From contig NC_091687.1 of assembly GCF_041296265.1 (NCBI RefSeq), positions 100,964,001 to 101,028,000 on the forward strand: DNA of 64,000 nucleotides. Direction: 5' to 3'. The DNA comes from Equus caballus. Taxonomy: Eukaryota > Chordata > Mammalia > Perissodactyla > Equidae. Every line of letters begins with the position of its first letter. Positions within the stretch are counted from its first letter, which is position 1. The notes below the pieces were generated by a model. The model searched no databases. It was not told the origin of the DNA and was given only the letters and a program-made list of their open reading frames with translations. Below are positions 11,406 through 23,833 of the stretch, piece by piece. A program made the translations under genes and the position numbers.

Positions 11406-12404
11406 ATTTCTTCAAGAGCCCAGCCTTGTCTCTACAGGTGCCATGTGCCAGCAACATCCAATAGAAGGACTTAATTTTCCTCCTGATGGGTGTGTATTTA
11501 ATTGTAACGACACAGAATGGGTTAAATTCACTCTTTTGATGTTTCCCACAACAGCGGCAGCTCCTTTAGGGAGCAGCCTATATCTGGACACACTTTGGAC
11601 CTCCATGATGAAGCCCTAAGACAGCCAAACAAGGAACAGCCAAAAGATCAAGCAGACCCTGCAAGGCATGAGCACTAGGAGCACCTAAGTGGGCCGCTCA
11701 ATGGATTAAGGAAGAGCATATGGTTAGGAGGCCTCCTCCTCCCATTACAAGATGAAGAAGATACATTTGCCCATTGTCAGGAGGATCACAGAAATCTTAA
11801 TTCTCTACTATGTGGGACTGGAATTTCAGAAGCTCTAGGAAAATATTTAAGTCATCAATAGACAGGTTGAACTGTTACCTACATTTCAAATTTTTGAAAA
11901 GTGTTGACTCCAAAAGGGTCACACAATATTACTTCTTTAAGTACACCTTAGCTTAGTAGCCAGCAACTGTATCATATGCAGAGAAGTTTCACTGAAGATT
12001 TAATAAGCATCTTCCACATTTACTTGATCTTTCTTTATCCAGTCTGGATGACTGAGTTCTAGTTCTTTCCCTTCTTACCTGCTTGTCCTGTTATCTACCT
12101 AGCTTGGGGAAGTATTCACTGACTGGTACCTGCTAATTCTTTGTAATCTAGCCACCTTCCCCTAGTTGGAGCCTGCTACTTCAGGGAAAAGGACCTGTGT
12201 CATGAGAGTAATTGGAACTTTGCTATCTTAAAGACATGTGCACGCCCCAGTTTAAGGCATGGGAAATAGTAGCGGCAAGTAATGATTGAGCTGTCTGTGG
12301 AGTGGGAGAAGATGGGATCTGAAACCCAAGCAGAAAGATTACATTTAAGCAGGAGGAGGGCAGCATCTTCTGCTGTGAAGGGCTGGAGTTGCTGATACAC
12401 AGGG
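11406..12404. other. Intergenic, no feature recognised
   Basis: Paralogous to C 52946-53940. I see no open frame with domain support and no repeat that I can name. Confidence 0.55.
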
Positions 12405-12570
12405 CAAAGATTCTCAACCTTGGCTGCACCTCAGAATCACCTAAGAGGAGGTTTAACAAATTCCAATGCCCCACCTTCACCAAGACCATTAAGTCTGACT
12501 CTTTAGAGGCTGGGCCCAGACATCAGAAGACCTTTTTAAAGGTCTTCAGGTGGTTCCAGTGTGCAGTCAA
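12405..12570 (+). mobile_element. MER5A-type hAT-Charlie non-autonomous DNA transposon
   Basis: The left end has 'ttctcaaccttggctgcac' and 'ctcagaatcacctaagagga', followed by 'tgggcccagacatcag' and 'aggtcttcaggtggttcc'. This fits MER5A (ggctgcacattagaatcacc ... ggcatcagtatt). The inverted right end is degraded. The paralogue is 53941-54100. Confidence 0.85.
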
Positions 12571-12793
12571 GGGAGGGACCCATTGAAATAGATGCTCTCC
12601 TGGGGAGAGGATCTTGTCTGGCTGAGTCTGGATCTGATGAAATTTCCTGGCACTGATACAGAGAGTTGTGGGATTTTCTTCAGCTGTTCTAAGCACTCAC
12701 AGATTTGTATTTGAGAAGTTACATACACTGTCTTAGGTATCATTTTTGGCATCATTGTTTGTTTTAATCACGTATTTTATTTTCTATACTTTA

Positions 12794-13321
12794 TGACATT
12801 TTGGGGTTCTTTCTGGCTGGGGAGAGGCTGCCCCTCCCAGAACTACCTAATTCCTAGAGATAACAAACCAACTTCCTCCTCAGTAAAGTTTTCCTACGCA
12901 AACAACCAATCCAAAGCCCATATCCCAACCACCTCCTTTATCTAACTCTTAGGCACCAAGCCAAAAGTTTCCCTGCTGTATGACCCCTGGGCCAGGTCAA
13001 CTAGATTGGACAGCTGGAGACCACTCCTATAGCTCACAACTCCCCACATAATTCAAACTACCCAAGCTAAGTTTGCTCAAGCTCTGCTATCCTGCCTGGC
13101 CCATTCCTTCCAGAGAAGCCACAATAAAGGTTGGGGGCCATGCTCCTCCCTTTCTCCTTCTGTCTCCTGACCTACCCAGTGCTTCCCCATGGGCCCTTCA
13201 TGGTGTGGTGTGCCTGCCCCCTTCTCTTGGGAACTGGAACTAATAAACTCTTCTTCCAAAGGCAGTTGTCTCTGCGTCTCTCACCTGATGAAAACAAATC
13301 CCAGGTACAAATCTTGAAACA
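12794..13321 (+). mobile_element. Solo LTR, ERV1 class, MER34-like, unit A copy
   Basis: About 528 bases from TGACATTTTGGGG to CTTGAAACA. Landmarks are 'ctggggagaggctgcccctc', 'cctggcccattccttccaga', a polyadenylation signal in 'cacaataaagg', 'catggtgtggtgtgcc', 'ggaactggaactaataaact' and 'ggcagttgtctctg'. These recall MER34 LTRs, a call made from memory. No flanking internal sequence is seen, so it is a solo LTR fossil. The copy at 54345-54879 is paralogous, so the insertion predates the duplication. Confidence 0.65.
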
Positions 13322-13868
13322 GTGTTAAAGGTTTCAACATTTAAAATGAAAGCCAATGTTACTTCCCACTCTGGCGGGTGATTTAACATGATTCAAGCTG
13401 GTTCTCCACATGTTTTCGGTACTGGCTGGGCCTGGCACTCACTGTGTGATCTCTGGCTGGACAGCATTTCTGGAGGCGGGTTTCGTTGTTGGGCTGCCAG
13501 GCCTTCGCACAGGCTTTGCTGAGGTTCACATAGGTGAGAGTGGTGCTCTGGTGGATTAGACATCTCTAAAGTCATCTCTGGCTCCAGCATCACAGTATTC
13601 CGGAAATAGTATCATTTGGTGCCATTGATCACTCCATCTTGGAAACTCTCTTTCCTTGGTTTCCATGACACCATGCTCTCCTAGATTCTCTTCTACTTTT
13701 TTGATTGCTCTTTAAAAAATCTACTCTACGCATTCCTCTTCCTTGCCTTGCCTTTATTTTTATTTTGAAAGCATTTACTGAATAAGTAACACATACATAT
13801 ATGTAAGGGAAATGCTCAATGAAAAGTAAACCTGTGTCCCATCTTTGTCCTCGAGTTCCTCAGATTCT
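13322..13868. other. Intergenic, no feature recognised
   Basis: Paralogous to C 54880-55440. It includes an AT-rich stretch near 13750-13820. No gene is supported. Confidence 0.55.
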
Positions 13869-13884
13869 TTATTTGGTTACAAAT

Positions 13885-13965
13885 GTGTCTGTGTGTGTGT
13901 AACACATATAGGACATATGCAAGCACACACAATATGCACACGTTATATTCTATGTGTTTTTATAC
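13885..13965. repeat. TG/CA microsatellite with TATA interruptions
   Basis: It contains tgtgtctgtgtgtgtgt, then aacacata and cacacac motifs. The paralogous tract in C is 55447-55490. Confidence 0.75.
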
Positions 13966-13989
13966 ATAAATGCTCTCATCATGGCATTG

Positions 13990-14300
13990 ACTTATCCACT
14001 CAACCTTTCAATAATTTTCTGAGTAGCTCTTATATACCAGACATTGTTCAGGAACATGGAAACCATGGTGAGTAGGGTAGACAATTATCTTAGAGTTTAT
14101 ATCCTGTTGAGAGGAATAGGTGATTAAAAAGAAAGTCAGATAAATCCCAATAATGAGAGATGATTAGAAATTACAGCATGGTAATGTGAGAGAGGGCAGA
14201 GAGGCTGCGTACATGAGGTGACCAGTGAAGACTTCTATAAAGAGTCATTATTTGAGTTGAGACAGCATCTGAATGACAAGGAGCCAGCCTGTGAAGATCT
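13990..14300 (+). mobile_element. L2-like LINE 3' fragment
   Basis: 'gtagctcttatataccagac', 'attgttcaggaacatggaaa', 'ggtgattaaaaagaaagtca' and 'gaagacttctataaagagtc' follow the L2 tail order (ctactatgtgccaggcac, ggaaggcctctctgagg). The paralogue is 55570-55850. Confidence 0.5.
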
Positions 14301-14339
14301 GTTGGAAGAATAGATTGATATTGATTCTAATCGTAATGT

Positions 14340-15460
14340 TTTAAAGCTTTTTTATTTTAAAGTAGTCATAGTTTCAAAGGAAGTTGTAAAAATAGTCTAG
14401 AGTCATATGTCCCCTTGAGCCAGCTTCCCTCAAAGGTGCCATCCTATTTGGCTGTAGTACAGTATCAAAATTGGGAAAGAGACATCAGTACATTACAGCT
14501 AACAAGTCTACAAACCTTATGTAGTTTGCGCTAATTTTTTTAATCTACATTCATGCTTGTGTGTGTTTCAATGCAATTTTAAGCCATGCATAGATTCACG
14601 TAACTACAATCAAGAAGTAGAACTGTCCCATCATCACAAAAGAACTCCTCTGTGCCATCCTTTTGCATCAGTACCTGGCCCCTTACCCTTCATGGTTTTT
14701 TGTTTTTATTTTTGCTTTTTTACCTTTATAATAGTGGCTTTTGCCATGCAGAACTTTTGCTGAATTTATCCAGAAAATATTTTAATGACTGCTGGGATTT
14801 TGTCTCATAGTTAGAAGGCATTCTTCACTTTGATATCATTAAAAAAATCTCCATTTGTTTTGTTCTAGTACTTTTATGCTTTCATTTCTATGTTGAAATA
14901 TGTGAACCTTATGAAATTTATTCTGATATGAGGTGTCATTTATGGGTAAATTTTTTTCAGATGATTAGCTTGTTTCCTTAACTCTATTTATTGAATAATT
15001 TTTTTCTCCATTCATTTAAAATGGTAATTTTTATAATTACTGAATTCCCATATGTTTTGGTTTATTTCCAGATTTTCTATTTTATCTCACTACCTTGGTG
15101 TGAGCGTGTGACACTACCGCTATGTTTTCACTACTTCAGGTTTGTGACATTTGAATAACCAGTAAACTAGTCTTTCTTCATTCATCTTCTTTTTCAGAAC
15201 TTTCTTCGTTATCATTTTTAGAATAATCTTCCCTGGTTCCAAACAAAAATCCAGCCCCCTCTCTCTTTTTTAATTAAGATGGATCTTATTAACTGAGTCA
15301 TTTAACATAAAGGAGGGGGATATATCCATGCTATTGAGTCTTCCTGTGCAAGGATATTGCATGCCTTGTCATTTGTTCAAGATTTCTTTTATTACTTTCA
15401 GTAGTGTTTTAAGTATTTAAAATAGAGATCGTCTGCATTGTTGTAATCTGTATTCTTGGG
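14340..15460 (-). mobile_element. Old L1 (L1M) LINE pieces, antisense
   Basis: The left part ('catagtttcaaaggaagttg', 'aaaaatagtctagagtcata', 'tgtccccttgagccagcttc') and the right part ('gaattcccatatgttttgg', 'tttccagattttctatttta') resemble the reverse strand of mammalian-wide L1 3' and ORF2 sequence. Boundaries are approximate and more than one piece may be present. The counterparts are C 55895-57000 and, for the right part only, B 31433-31830. Confidence 0.5.
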
Positions 15461-16430
15461 TACACTTAGTCCTTATGCCTTAGTTTCCAGGTTCATTAAA
15501 TGGGGCAATTGTGATGACCTCGGAGTAATTACAAAGGCTGAGACAGGTAAAGAAGATATGTGACACATGAATAGCCTGCAGCATAGCTTTATAAAAGTCA
15601 TTGTAATAACGCATCATTAATGTTATTTTTTGAATTATTTTCTGTATATGCATCAGTGTGACACGAGTAAAGAAACCAGAGAATGACAAAGACTTCTCTA
15701 GCCACCAGGAAAGAGTAGGTTTTCTTTTTCTTTCTTTGATTCTTGTTTTTCCATTTTTTTTCATTTTTTTCCAATTACTTGAATTTCTAAATAGGGCAAG
15801 TATGTTGTGTGTGACTGAGATAAAGAAAGTCCATTCAGAGTGGATAGCAAATCACTGAAAAGGGTTTCAGATGCTGAAGTAGCTGAAGTTCACTAGAGGC
15901 GCCCTAGACAACACGACTACAAGATGATAATTCACTTAAATAGCATTCTGACATGAGCTGAGGGAGGAAAGAAAAGAGCAAAAAGCTTTTTTTCCTTTGA
16001 AGATATAAAGGGGAAAGGAGGAAATTCTAACAGGAATAAGAAGACAGTTACTAGATATTACCTAGGTGTTACCTTTAAGCTTCATTTCTCTCTTATGTTT
16101 TGTGAGGTTGCTATATTGAGCTGTTATGTTGAGGAAAGAAATGAAAAGACTAAGAAAATTCATTGGAAATCATATTAAAACAATGAGAAGTCAGATTGAT
16201 GATGGACCCTTGATGACGTGCCAGATGTTCCACTACCCTCTTTTGCCAGCCTTTCCTAGCAGTAAGCTCAGTTCTGTGTGTCAGGGAAGCTTATCTAAAA
16301 CTTCTATCTTATCAAGCATGGCAAATATCACAGCTCACTACTAGAGGTTTTAAAAAGACATTTTAAAATTTAAAAACACTGTAATACAAACCAATATATA
16401 AAGCAGGATGTCTTAACCTCTTGGAGGGGC
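15460..16430. other. Intergenic, no gene recognised
   Basis: This aligns with B 31830-32780 and C 57000-57950 in all three units. It has pyrimidine-rich and T-rich stretches (15718-15780). Short frames on both strands are not conserved among the three copies. Confidence 0.6.
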
Positions 16431-16439
16431 CACAGACTG

Positions 16440-16770
16440 CTTGAGAATTTATTCAGTTAACAAATACTCTGAGTGCTTCCACGTAGACAGTGCCCTGTGC
16501 TGGGGTAAAGTGGTGAGCATCGCAGACAGTTTCTTCCCCCATGGAGGTGACAGTCTTGCGAGGAGTAGGGGATAAGGTGTCTAGTCATACAAATGAACCC
16601 AACGTTACAGACTGGGAAAAGTGCTCTAAGGGAAAGCATGGAGGCATAAGAGTGTGTAACAGGAGGGCATGGCAGAGATTGGGGGTAGGATGCATCACAG
16701 AGGGATTCCCTCAGGACATGAGAAAACAAGATAAGATACCATTTGAACACATAATTCCAGGGAGCTCATA
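16440..16770 (+). mobile_element. L2-like LINE 3' fragment
   Basis: 'tttattcagttaacaaatac', 'tgagtgcttccacgtagaca', 'gtgccctgtgctggggtaaa' and 'catggaggtgacagtcttg' match the L2 tail theme (attcaacaaatatttattgag, catggagcttacattctag). Copies are at 32790-33110 and 57960-58280. Confidence 0.6.
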
Positions 16771-17819
16771 GACCCTGAAATCTGTCAATGAGCTCTAGGC
16801 TAAGAACCCCTGACCCTAGCGGTAATCTTGGTCACGGGATGGTGTGAAGCAAAGAATGCTGACCTGGCAGGATTTTGTTCTGGAAAGAAGAGGTTGAATT
16901 GTGGCCTCCTGGAGAGGCAAGGAGGTCTTGCCCTCAGGGAGCCTCTACCATGTGAATTCCTGCAGAGCACTATGCCCTCACACCCATTTGCTCCCACCCT
17001 TGTCTGAGTGATTCTAGAAATACTTTCCTAATTTAGTTCTTGCTTTGGATCCTGAAGTTTGCTCTCCTGAGCTTCATGCATTGATTTACTCTCCATGGGA
17101 AAAAAAAAAAAGAAAGATTTGAGAGCTTTCTCAGGCTAGTGCTTGTGGTGAGGCTCAGACTCGTTTTGTAAGTCAATATTAGAAAAGCAAACTCCAAACC
17201 CTCCCTAACCATTTGGGGCCTGTCTCACCAGGGGGCGGTCCCTTGAGATGAGGCACGACATCAGACAAACAGGGCTGCTCTCAGAGGAGACCTTACAGAC
17301 AACACCCAGGAAGCTCTGTTTATCTTGCTCAGTCTTCAGAGTGTTCCTCAGATGGTCTGTTTAGTTTCTCATTAGAACAACAACAACAACAAAAAGGAAA
17401 CAGAAGGCACTTTATCTACAGTTAGACCCTTTGTTCAAGTCTCAGATTCCAGATCTCATTCATTTTTACCTCTAACATTTCCTGATGTTTTAGACAATGT
17501 CTGTTCTGTATCCTCTAGCTTTTCAACCCTTTTGGTCTCTGAACCTTCCCTTGAACTCTACTTAGTCTATGAAGGTTGACCTAACTAGAGGAAGTGGAAT
17601 AAGAGAGTTGGTTCTACTTACTTCCTCTAGGAAAGCATGAAATAGAGAGTTAGTTGGACAAAAAGAAGAAAAATTTGTGTTTTATTTTTGTCTCAGATAG
17701 TCTGTTAGGCCTGGTGCAGAGGAAGAGGACAGCTTCTAGAATACTATATTCGATATGCTATTCTCCACATTAGAAGTTCTGCTATCTGGCCGTTACCTCT
17801 ACTGCAAATTCCTTGTCCT
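16771..17819. other. Intergenic, no gene recognised
   Basis: Aligns with B 33110-34190 and C 58280-59340. It has a short A-run near 17100 and a CAA repeat near 17380. Nothing else can be named. Confidence 0.6.
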
Positions 17820-17995
17820 TGCTCTCAAAGCCCTACTAAAGTGCACCCCTTCTTTCCAGGCTTACCTCCTCATCATGATGCCTCAGAATGAAATCTTTAC
17901 TCTAACCAAACTTGTGTGCTCGCTCTTGTCCAGACAGACTTTGCCTTTTTCTACATCCACCTGGCTTATATCATTCCCCCCTCATCAACAATGAA
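17820..17995 (+). mobile_element. L2-like LINE fragment, cut by L1
   Basis: 'gctctcaaagccctac' and 'tttccaggcttacctcctca' suggest the L2 segment (caaagcccttcataatctgg, ggcttatctcc). It ends at the L1 junction. Paralogues are B 34195-34340 and C 59340-59660. Confidence 0.4.
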
Positions 17996-18009
17996 CCTCT
18001 CTCTCTCAA

Positions 18010-19850
18010 CAGCTACAGCAAAGTTGCAGGGTATAAAATCAACATACATAAATCAGTAGCATTTCTATACACTAACAATAAACTAACAGAAAAAGAACTC
18101 AAGAACTCAATCCCATTCACAATCGCAACGAAAAGAATAAAATACGTTGGGATAAGTTTAACCAAGGAAGTGAAAGATTTATACAATGAAAACTACAAGA
18201 CTTTCTTGAAAGAAATAGATGATGACATAAAGAGATGGAAAGACATTCCATGCACATGTATTGGAAGAATAAACATAGTTAAAACGTCCATACTACCTAA
18301 AGCAATCTACAGATTCAATGCTGTCCCAATCAGAATCCCAATGACATTCTTTAAAGAAACTGAACAAAGAATCCTAAAATTCATATGGGGCAACAAAAGA
18401 CCGCAAATTGCTACAGCAATCCTGAGTTAGAAAAACAAAGCCGGAAGCATCACAATCCCTGATTTCAAAACATACTACAAAGCTACAGTAATCAAAACAG
18501 CATAGTACTCGTACAAAAACAGGTGCACAGATCAATGGAACAGAATTGAAAGCCCAGAAATAAAACCACACATCTATGGACAGCTTATTTTCAACAAAGG
18601 AGCTGAGGGCCTACAATGGAGAAAAGAAAGTCTCTTTAACAAATGGTGCTGGGAAATTGGACAGCCACATATAAAAGATTGAAAATTGACCATTCTTTTT
18701 CACCATTCACAAAAGTAAACTCAAAATGGATCAAAGACCTAAAGATTAGGCCTGAAACAATAAGTCTTCTAGAAGAGAATATAGGCAGTACACTCTTTGG
18801 CATCAGTTTCAAAAGAATCTTTTCGGACACCGTAACTCCTCAGATGAGGGAAACAATAGAAAGAATAAACAAATGGGACTTCATCAGACTAAGGAGCTTC
18901 TTCAAGGCAAGGGAAAAGAGGATTGAAACAAAAAAACAGCCCACTAATTGGGAAAAAATATTTACAAGCTACTTATCTGACAAAGGGTTAATCTCCGTAA
19001 TATATAAAGAACTCACACAGCTCAACAACAAAAAATCAAACAACCCGATCAAAAAATGGGCAGAGGACATGAACAGACATTTCTCCAAAGAAGATATAAG
19101 GATGGCCAATAGACACATGAAAAGATGCTCATCATCACTAATCATCAGGGAAATGCAAATCAAAACTACACTAAGATACCACCTTATATCCATTAGATTG
19201 GCAAAAATATCCAAAATCAAGAGTGACAAATGTTGGAGAGGTTGTGGAGAAAAAGGAACCCTCATACACTATTGGTGGGAATGCAAAGTGGTGCAGCCAC
19301 TATGGAAAACAGTACGGAGATTCCTCAAAAAGTTAAAAATAGAAATACCTTATGACCCAGCCATCCCACTACTGGGTATCTATCCTAAGAACCTGAAATC
19401 AGCAATTCCAAGAGTCCCATGCACCCCTATGTTCATCACAGCATTATTTACAATAGCCAAGATGTGGAACCAACCTAAGTGCCCAGCAACTGATGATTGG
19501 ATAAAGAAGATACAGTATATATACACAATAGAATACTACTCAGCCATAAAAAAGGGCAAAATCGTCCCATTTGCATCAACATGGATGGACCTTGAGGGTA
19601 GTATGTTAAGCGAAATAAGCCAGACAGAGAAAGATGAACTCTATATGATTCCACTCATAGGTGGAAGTTAACATATAGACAAGGAGAACTGATCGGTGGT
19701 TACCAGGGGAAAGGAGGGGGGTGCGGGGAGGGCACAAAGGGCGAAGTGGTGTACCCACAACATGACTAACAATAATGTACAACTGAAATCTCACAAGGTT
19801 GTAAACTATCATAATCTTAATAAAAAAAAAAAATAACAAAAAGAAAAAAA
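18010..19850 (+). mobile_element. L1 LINE, young equine-type, 5' truncated, 3' half of ORF2
   Basis: The sequence starts inside ORF2 ([12 protein letters not shown]) and runs through the C-terminus to the 3' UTR and an A-rich tail at about 19820-19850. A long open stretch (18643-19671, 342 codons) holds the ORF2 C-terminal cysteine motif [18 protein letters not shown] and the ending SQTEKDELY. Stops break the frame further upstream. The tail ('cacaaggttgtaaactatca') is the same subfamily as the antisense copy at 22921-23833. The long open frame and low decay suggest a fairly recent insertion. There is no endonuclease or complete reverse transcriptase. Confidence 0.92.
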
Positions 19851-19854
19851 AAAA

Positions 19855-22500
19855 CACCTCCGAGAAAAAAAAAGTCCAGGACCAGATGGCTTCTCTGGAG
19901 AATTCTACCAAATATTCACAGAATTTTCTCAAACTATTCTGAAAAATTGAAGAAGATGGAACACTTCCTAACACATTCCATGAGGTCAACATTATCCTGA
20001 TACCAAAACCAAAGACAACACAAAGAAGGAAAACTACAGGCCAATTTCACTGATGAACTTAGATGCAAAAATCCTCAACGAAATATTGGCAAGCTGAATA
20101 CAGCAATACATTAAAGGATTGTACACCACGATCAAGTGGAATTTATTCCAGGGACACAGGGATGGTTCAACATCCACAAATCAGTGAATGTGATACACCA
20201 CATTAGCAAAATGAAGAATAAGAATCACATGATCATCTCAACAGATGCAGAGAAAGCATTTGACAAGATCCAAATCCATTTGTGACAAAAATTTTCAACA
20301 AAATGGGCATAGAAGGAAAGTGCCTCAACATAATAAAGGCCATATATGAGAAAACCCACAGCCAACATCATACTTAATTGTGAAAAACTGAAAGCCATCT
20401 CTCTGAGAACAGGAGCAAGACAAGGGTGCCCATTCTCACTACTCCTATTCAAAACAGTACTGGAGGTATTGACAAGAGCAATTAGGCAAGAAAAAGAAAT
20501 AAAAGGAATCCAAACTGGAAAGGAAGAAGCAAAACTTTTGCTATTTGCAGATGATATGATTCTATATATAGAAAACCATAAAGAATCCACCAGAAAACTA
20601 TTAGAAATAATCAAAAGCTACAACAAAGTTGCAGAGTACAAAATCAATTTAAAAAAATCGGTTGCATTCCTAAACACTAATAATGAACTAACAGAAAGAG
20701 AAATCAAGAATACCATCCTATTTACAATCAAAACAAAAAGAATAAAATACCTAGGGATAAACTTAACCAAAGAGGTGAAAGACCTGTACACTTAGAAAGC
20801 TATAAGATATTATTGAAATCAACTAAAGAAGACATAAAGAAATGGAAAGATATTCCATGTTCATGGGTCAGAAGAGTAAACACAGTTAAAATGTCCATAC
20901 TACCTAAAGTAATCTACAGAATTGATGCAATCCCAATCAAAATTCCAATGACATTCTTCACAGAAACAGAACAAAGCATCCAAAAATTTACATGGAACAA
21001 CAAAAGACCCCAAATAGGCAAATAACTAAAGCAATACTGAGAAAAAAGAACAAAGCTGAAGGTATCACATCCCTGACTTCAAAATATACTACAAAGCTAT
21101 AGTAATCACAACAGGATGTTACTGGCAAAAAAAGAGGCACACAGAACCATAGAAGAGAATTGAGAGCCCAGAAATAAACCCACATGTCTATGGACAGCTA
21201 CTTTTTGACAACGGAGCCAAGAATATACAATGGAGAAAGGAAAGTCTCTTCAATGAGTGGTGTTTAGAAAACTGAACAGTCACATGCAAAAGAATGAAAT
21301 TAGGCCATTATCTTATGCCATACACAAAAATTAACTCAAAAGGATTAGACTTGAATATAAGACTTGAAACTATAAATCTTTTAGAAGAAAAGGTAGGCAG
21401 TAAGCTCTTCTACATTGGTCTTAGCAGCACTTTTTTGAATACCATGTCTCACCAGGCAAAGGAAACAAAAGAAAAAATAAACAAATGGTGCAACATCTAA
21501 CTAAATAGCTTCTGTACAGCAAAGGAAATCATCAGCAAAATGAAGACAACCTAACAACTGGGACAAGATATTTGCAAGTCATATATCTGATAAGGGGTTA
21601 ATATCCAAAATATGTAAAGAACTCATATCACTCAACAACAAAGAAATGAACAACTCAATTAAGACATTTTTCTAAATAAGGTATACAGATGGCCAACAGA
21701 CACATGAAAATATGTTCAGCATCACTAATGACTAGGGAACTGCAACTCCAAACTACAATGAGACATCACCTCACACCCATTAGAATGGCTATAATTTACA
21801 AGCAAGAAATATTAAGTGTTGTGGAGGATGTGGAGAAAAGTGAACTCTCATGCACTGCTGGTGGGAATGCAAACTGATGCAGACACTATGGAAAGCAGTA
21901 CAGAGATTCCTCAAAAAATTAAGAATAGAACCACCATATGATCAAGCTATTCCACTTCTGGGTATTTACCCAAATAACAAGAAAACACAAATGCATAAAG
22001 ATATCTGCACCTCTATGTTCACTGCAGCATCATGTACAGTAGCCAAGACTTGGAAGCAATCTAAGTCCCCATCAATGGATGAATAGATGAAGATGTGGTA
22101 TATATACACAATGGAATACTTAGCTATAGAAAAAGATGAAATATTTCATTTGCAACAACATGGATGGAGCTTGAGGGTAATATGCTAAGCAAAATAAGTC
22201 AGACAGAGAAAGTCAAATATTCTATGACTTCACTCATATGCAAAAGATAAAAAGAACAACGAGAAACAAACACATAGACAGAGATTTAGATAGGCGGTTA
22301 CCAGACAGAACAGGGGCGGGAGAAGGAGCAAAGGGGTGATAGGGGACGTGTGTGTGGTGATGGATTGTAATCAGTCCTTGACTGGTAAACATGATGTAGT
22401 CTGCAAACAAATTAAAATATTATAATGTACACCTGAAATTTATATAATGTTATAAACCAATGCTACCTCAGAAAAAAATAGTTAAAAAAATTTTTTTAAA
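19855..22500 (+). mobile_element. L1 LINE, older, 5' truncated, from reverse transcriptase to tail
   Basis: It begins at the conserved 'ccaggaccagatggcttctc' of ORF2 and runs through the reverse transcriptase ([12 protein letters not shown] near 20400; the catalytic FADD at about 20548 in [10 protein letters not shown]), the ORF2 C-terminus ([14 protein letters not shown] near 21850) and the 3' end 'cacctgaaatttatataatg'. It carries many stops and frameshifts. Its tail matches the L1 in front of unit C (35575-36252). It sits head-to-tail behind the younger L1 18010-19850. Confidence 0.92.
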
Positions 22501-22507
22501 TTAAAAG

Positions 22508-22747
22508 TGGTCAGCCTGGTGGTGCAGCGGTTAAGTTGGCATGTCCCGCTTCAACAGCCCGGGGTTCTCTGGTTTGGATCCCGGGTGCAGACATGGTACT
22601 GCTTATCAAGCCATGCTGTTGTAGGCATCCCACATATAAACTAGAAGAAGATGGGCACGGATGTTAGCTCACGGCCAGTCTTCCTCAGCAAAAAGAGGAG
22701 GATTGGTGGCAGATGCTAGCTCAAGGATAATCTTTCTTAAAAAAAAA
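22508..22747 (+). mobile_element. ERE SINE (equine tRNA-derived, ERE2/ERE3-like)
   Basis: The head has 'cagcctggtggtgcagcggt', then 'gggttctctggtttggatcc' (degenerate B box), 'gacatggtactgcttatcaa' and the body 'agatgggcacggatgttagc', 'gatgctagctcaaggataa'. It ends in an A-rich tail. This family is perissodactyl-specific, and it is the main clue to the host lineage. It separates the older L1 from the first base of unit B. Confidence 0.9.
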
Positions 22748-22920
22748 TTTACTAGGAATTTAAAAAGGTACTCCATTCTTTCCTCCTCAACCATTTGTCA
22801 TTTTCTCAACAGATTGATTATAAGTTGAATTGTTGTCACTTTATTTTTTGTTTTTTTTTTCTGGGCTAGACAAACCAGAGATCTGTAACATTTCAGTAAG
22901 AGAAGATTTATCCGATTTTT

Positions 22921-23244
22921 TCTATTTTATTTTTTATTGAGGTTATGATAGTTTACAACCTTGTGAAATTTCGGTTGTACGTTATTATCTGTCAGTCACA
23001 TGGTAGGTGCACCACTTCACCCTTTGTGCCCAACCCCGACCCCCTCTTTCCCCTGGTAACCACTAATCTGATCTCTTTGTCTACATGTTTAACTTCCACA
23101 TAATGAGTGGAGTTACACAGAGATTGTCTTTCTCTATCTGGCTTATATTACTTAACATAATATCCTCGAGGTCCATCCATGTTGTTGTGAATGGAACAAT
23201 TTTATCCTTTTGATGAATGAATAGTATTCCATTGTGTGTATATG

Positions 23245-23277
<33 letters not shown>

Positions 23278-23833
23278 ACATCATATCGTCTTTATCCAAT
23301 AATCAGTCAATGGGCACTTAGGTTGCTTCCACATTTTGGCTATTGTGAATAATGCTGCAATGAACATAGGGGTGCATGGGTCTCTTTGAATTGCTGATTT
23401 CAAGTTCTTTGGATAGATACCCAGTAGTGGGATGGCTGGGTCACATGGTATTCCTATTTTTAATTTTTTGAGAAATCTCCATACTGTTTTCCATAGTGGC
23501 TGCACCAGCTTGCATTCCCATCAGCAGTGTGTGACAGTTCCTTTTTCTCCAAAACCTCTCCAACATTTACTATTTTTTGTTTTGGTTACTTTAGCCGTTC
23601 TAATGGGTGTAAGGTGACCTCTTAGTGTAGTTTTAATTTACATTTCCCTGATGATCAGTGATGATGAGCATCTTTTCATGTGCCTATTGACCATCCATAT
23701 ATCTCCTTCGGAGAAATGTCTGTTCATATCCCTTGCCCAGTTTTTGATCGAGTTGTTTGATTTTTCGTTGTTGAGTTGTGTGAGTTTTTTATATATTATG
23801 GAGATTAACTCTTTGTCAGATATATGATTTGCA
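22921..23833 (-). mobile_element. L1 LINE 3' end, young equine-type, antisense, with target-site duplication
   Basis: It reads as the reverse complement of an L1 tail: T-rich start, 'gaggttatgatagtttacaa', then the ORF2 C-terminus backwards (the minus frame contains [20 protein letters not shown] at 23281-23505). It is absent from units A and C at this point. Flanks repeat atttatccgattttt (22906-22920) and atttattctgattttt (23834-23849). A TA/TG microsatellite interrupts it at 23236-23280. It inserted after B separated from A and C. Confidence 0.92.
23236..23280. repeat. TA/TG microsatellite inside L1
   Basis: A run of (TA)n flanked by TG steps within the ORF2-derived part of the antisense L1. 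Confidence 0.85.

Larger units (their letters stand above)
548..17995. repeat. Tandem segmental duplication, unit A
   Basis: This block aligns in order with unit C. A 548-5690 matches C 36282-41445, and A 5690-17995 matches C 47025-59520. Landmarks are 'tttactaggaattt' at the start, the OR pseudogene, the two LTRs, MER5A and the MIRs, all in the same order. About 5.6 kb present in C is missing at the 5690 junction. The right end is cut off by L1 DNA at about 18000, so the terminal OR pseudogene found in B and C is absent. Divergence by eye is roughly 10-15%, with many small indels. Confidence 0.9.

Noticed and set aside
17912-18430. 172-codon frame that crosses the unit A/L1 junction
   Set aside because: It is unit A DNA joined by chance to L1 ORF2 ([12 protein letters not shown] onward), not a host gene.
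18643-19671. 342-codon frame
   Set aside because: It is the C-terminal part of L1 ORF2 with its cysteine motif, part of a 5'-truncated LINE, not a host gene.
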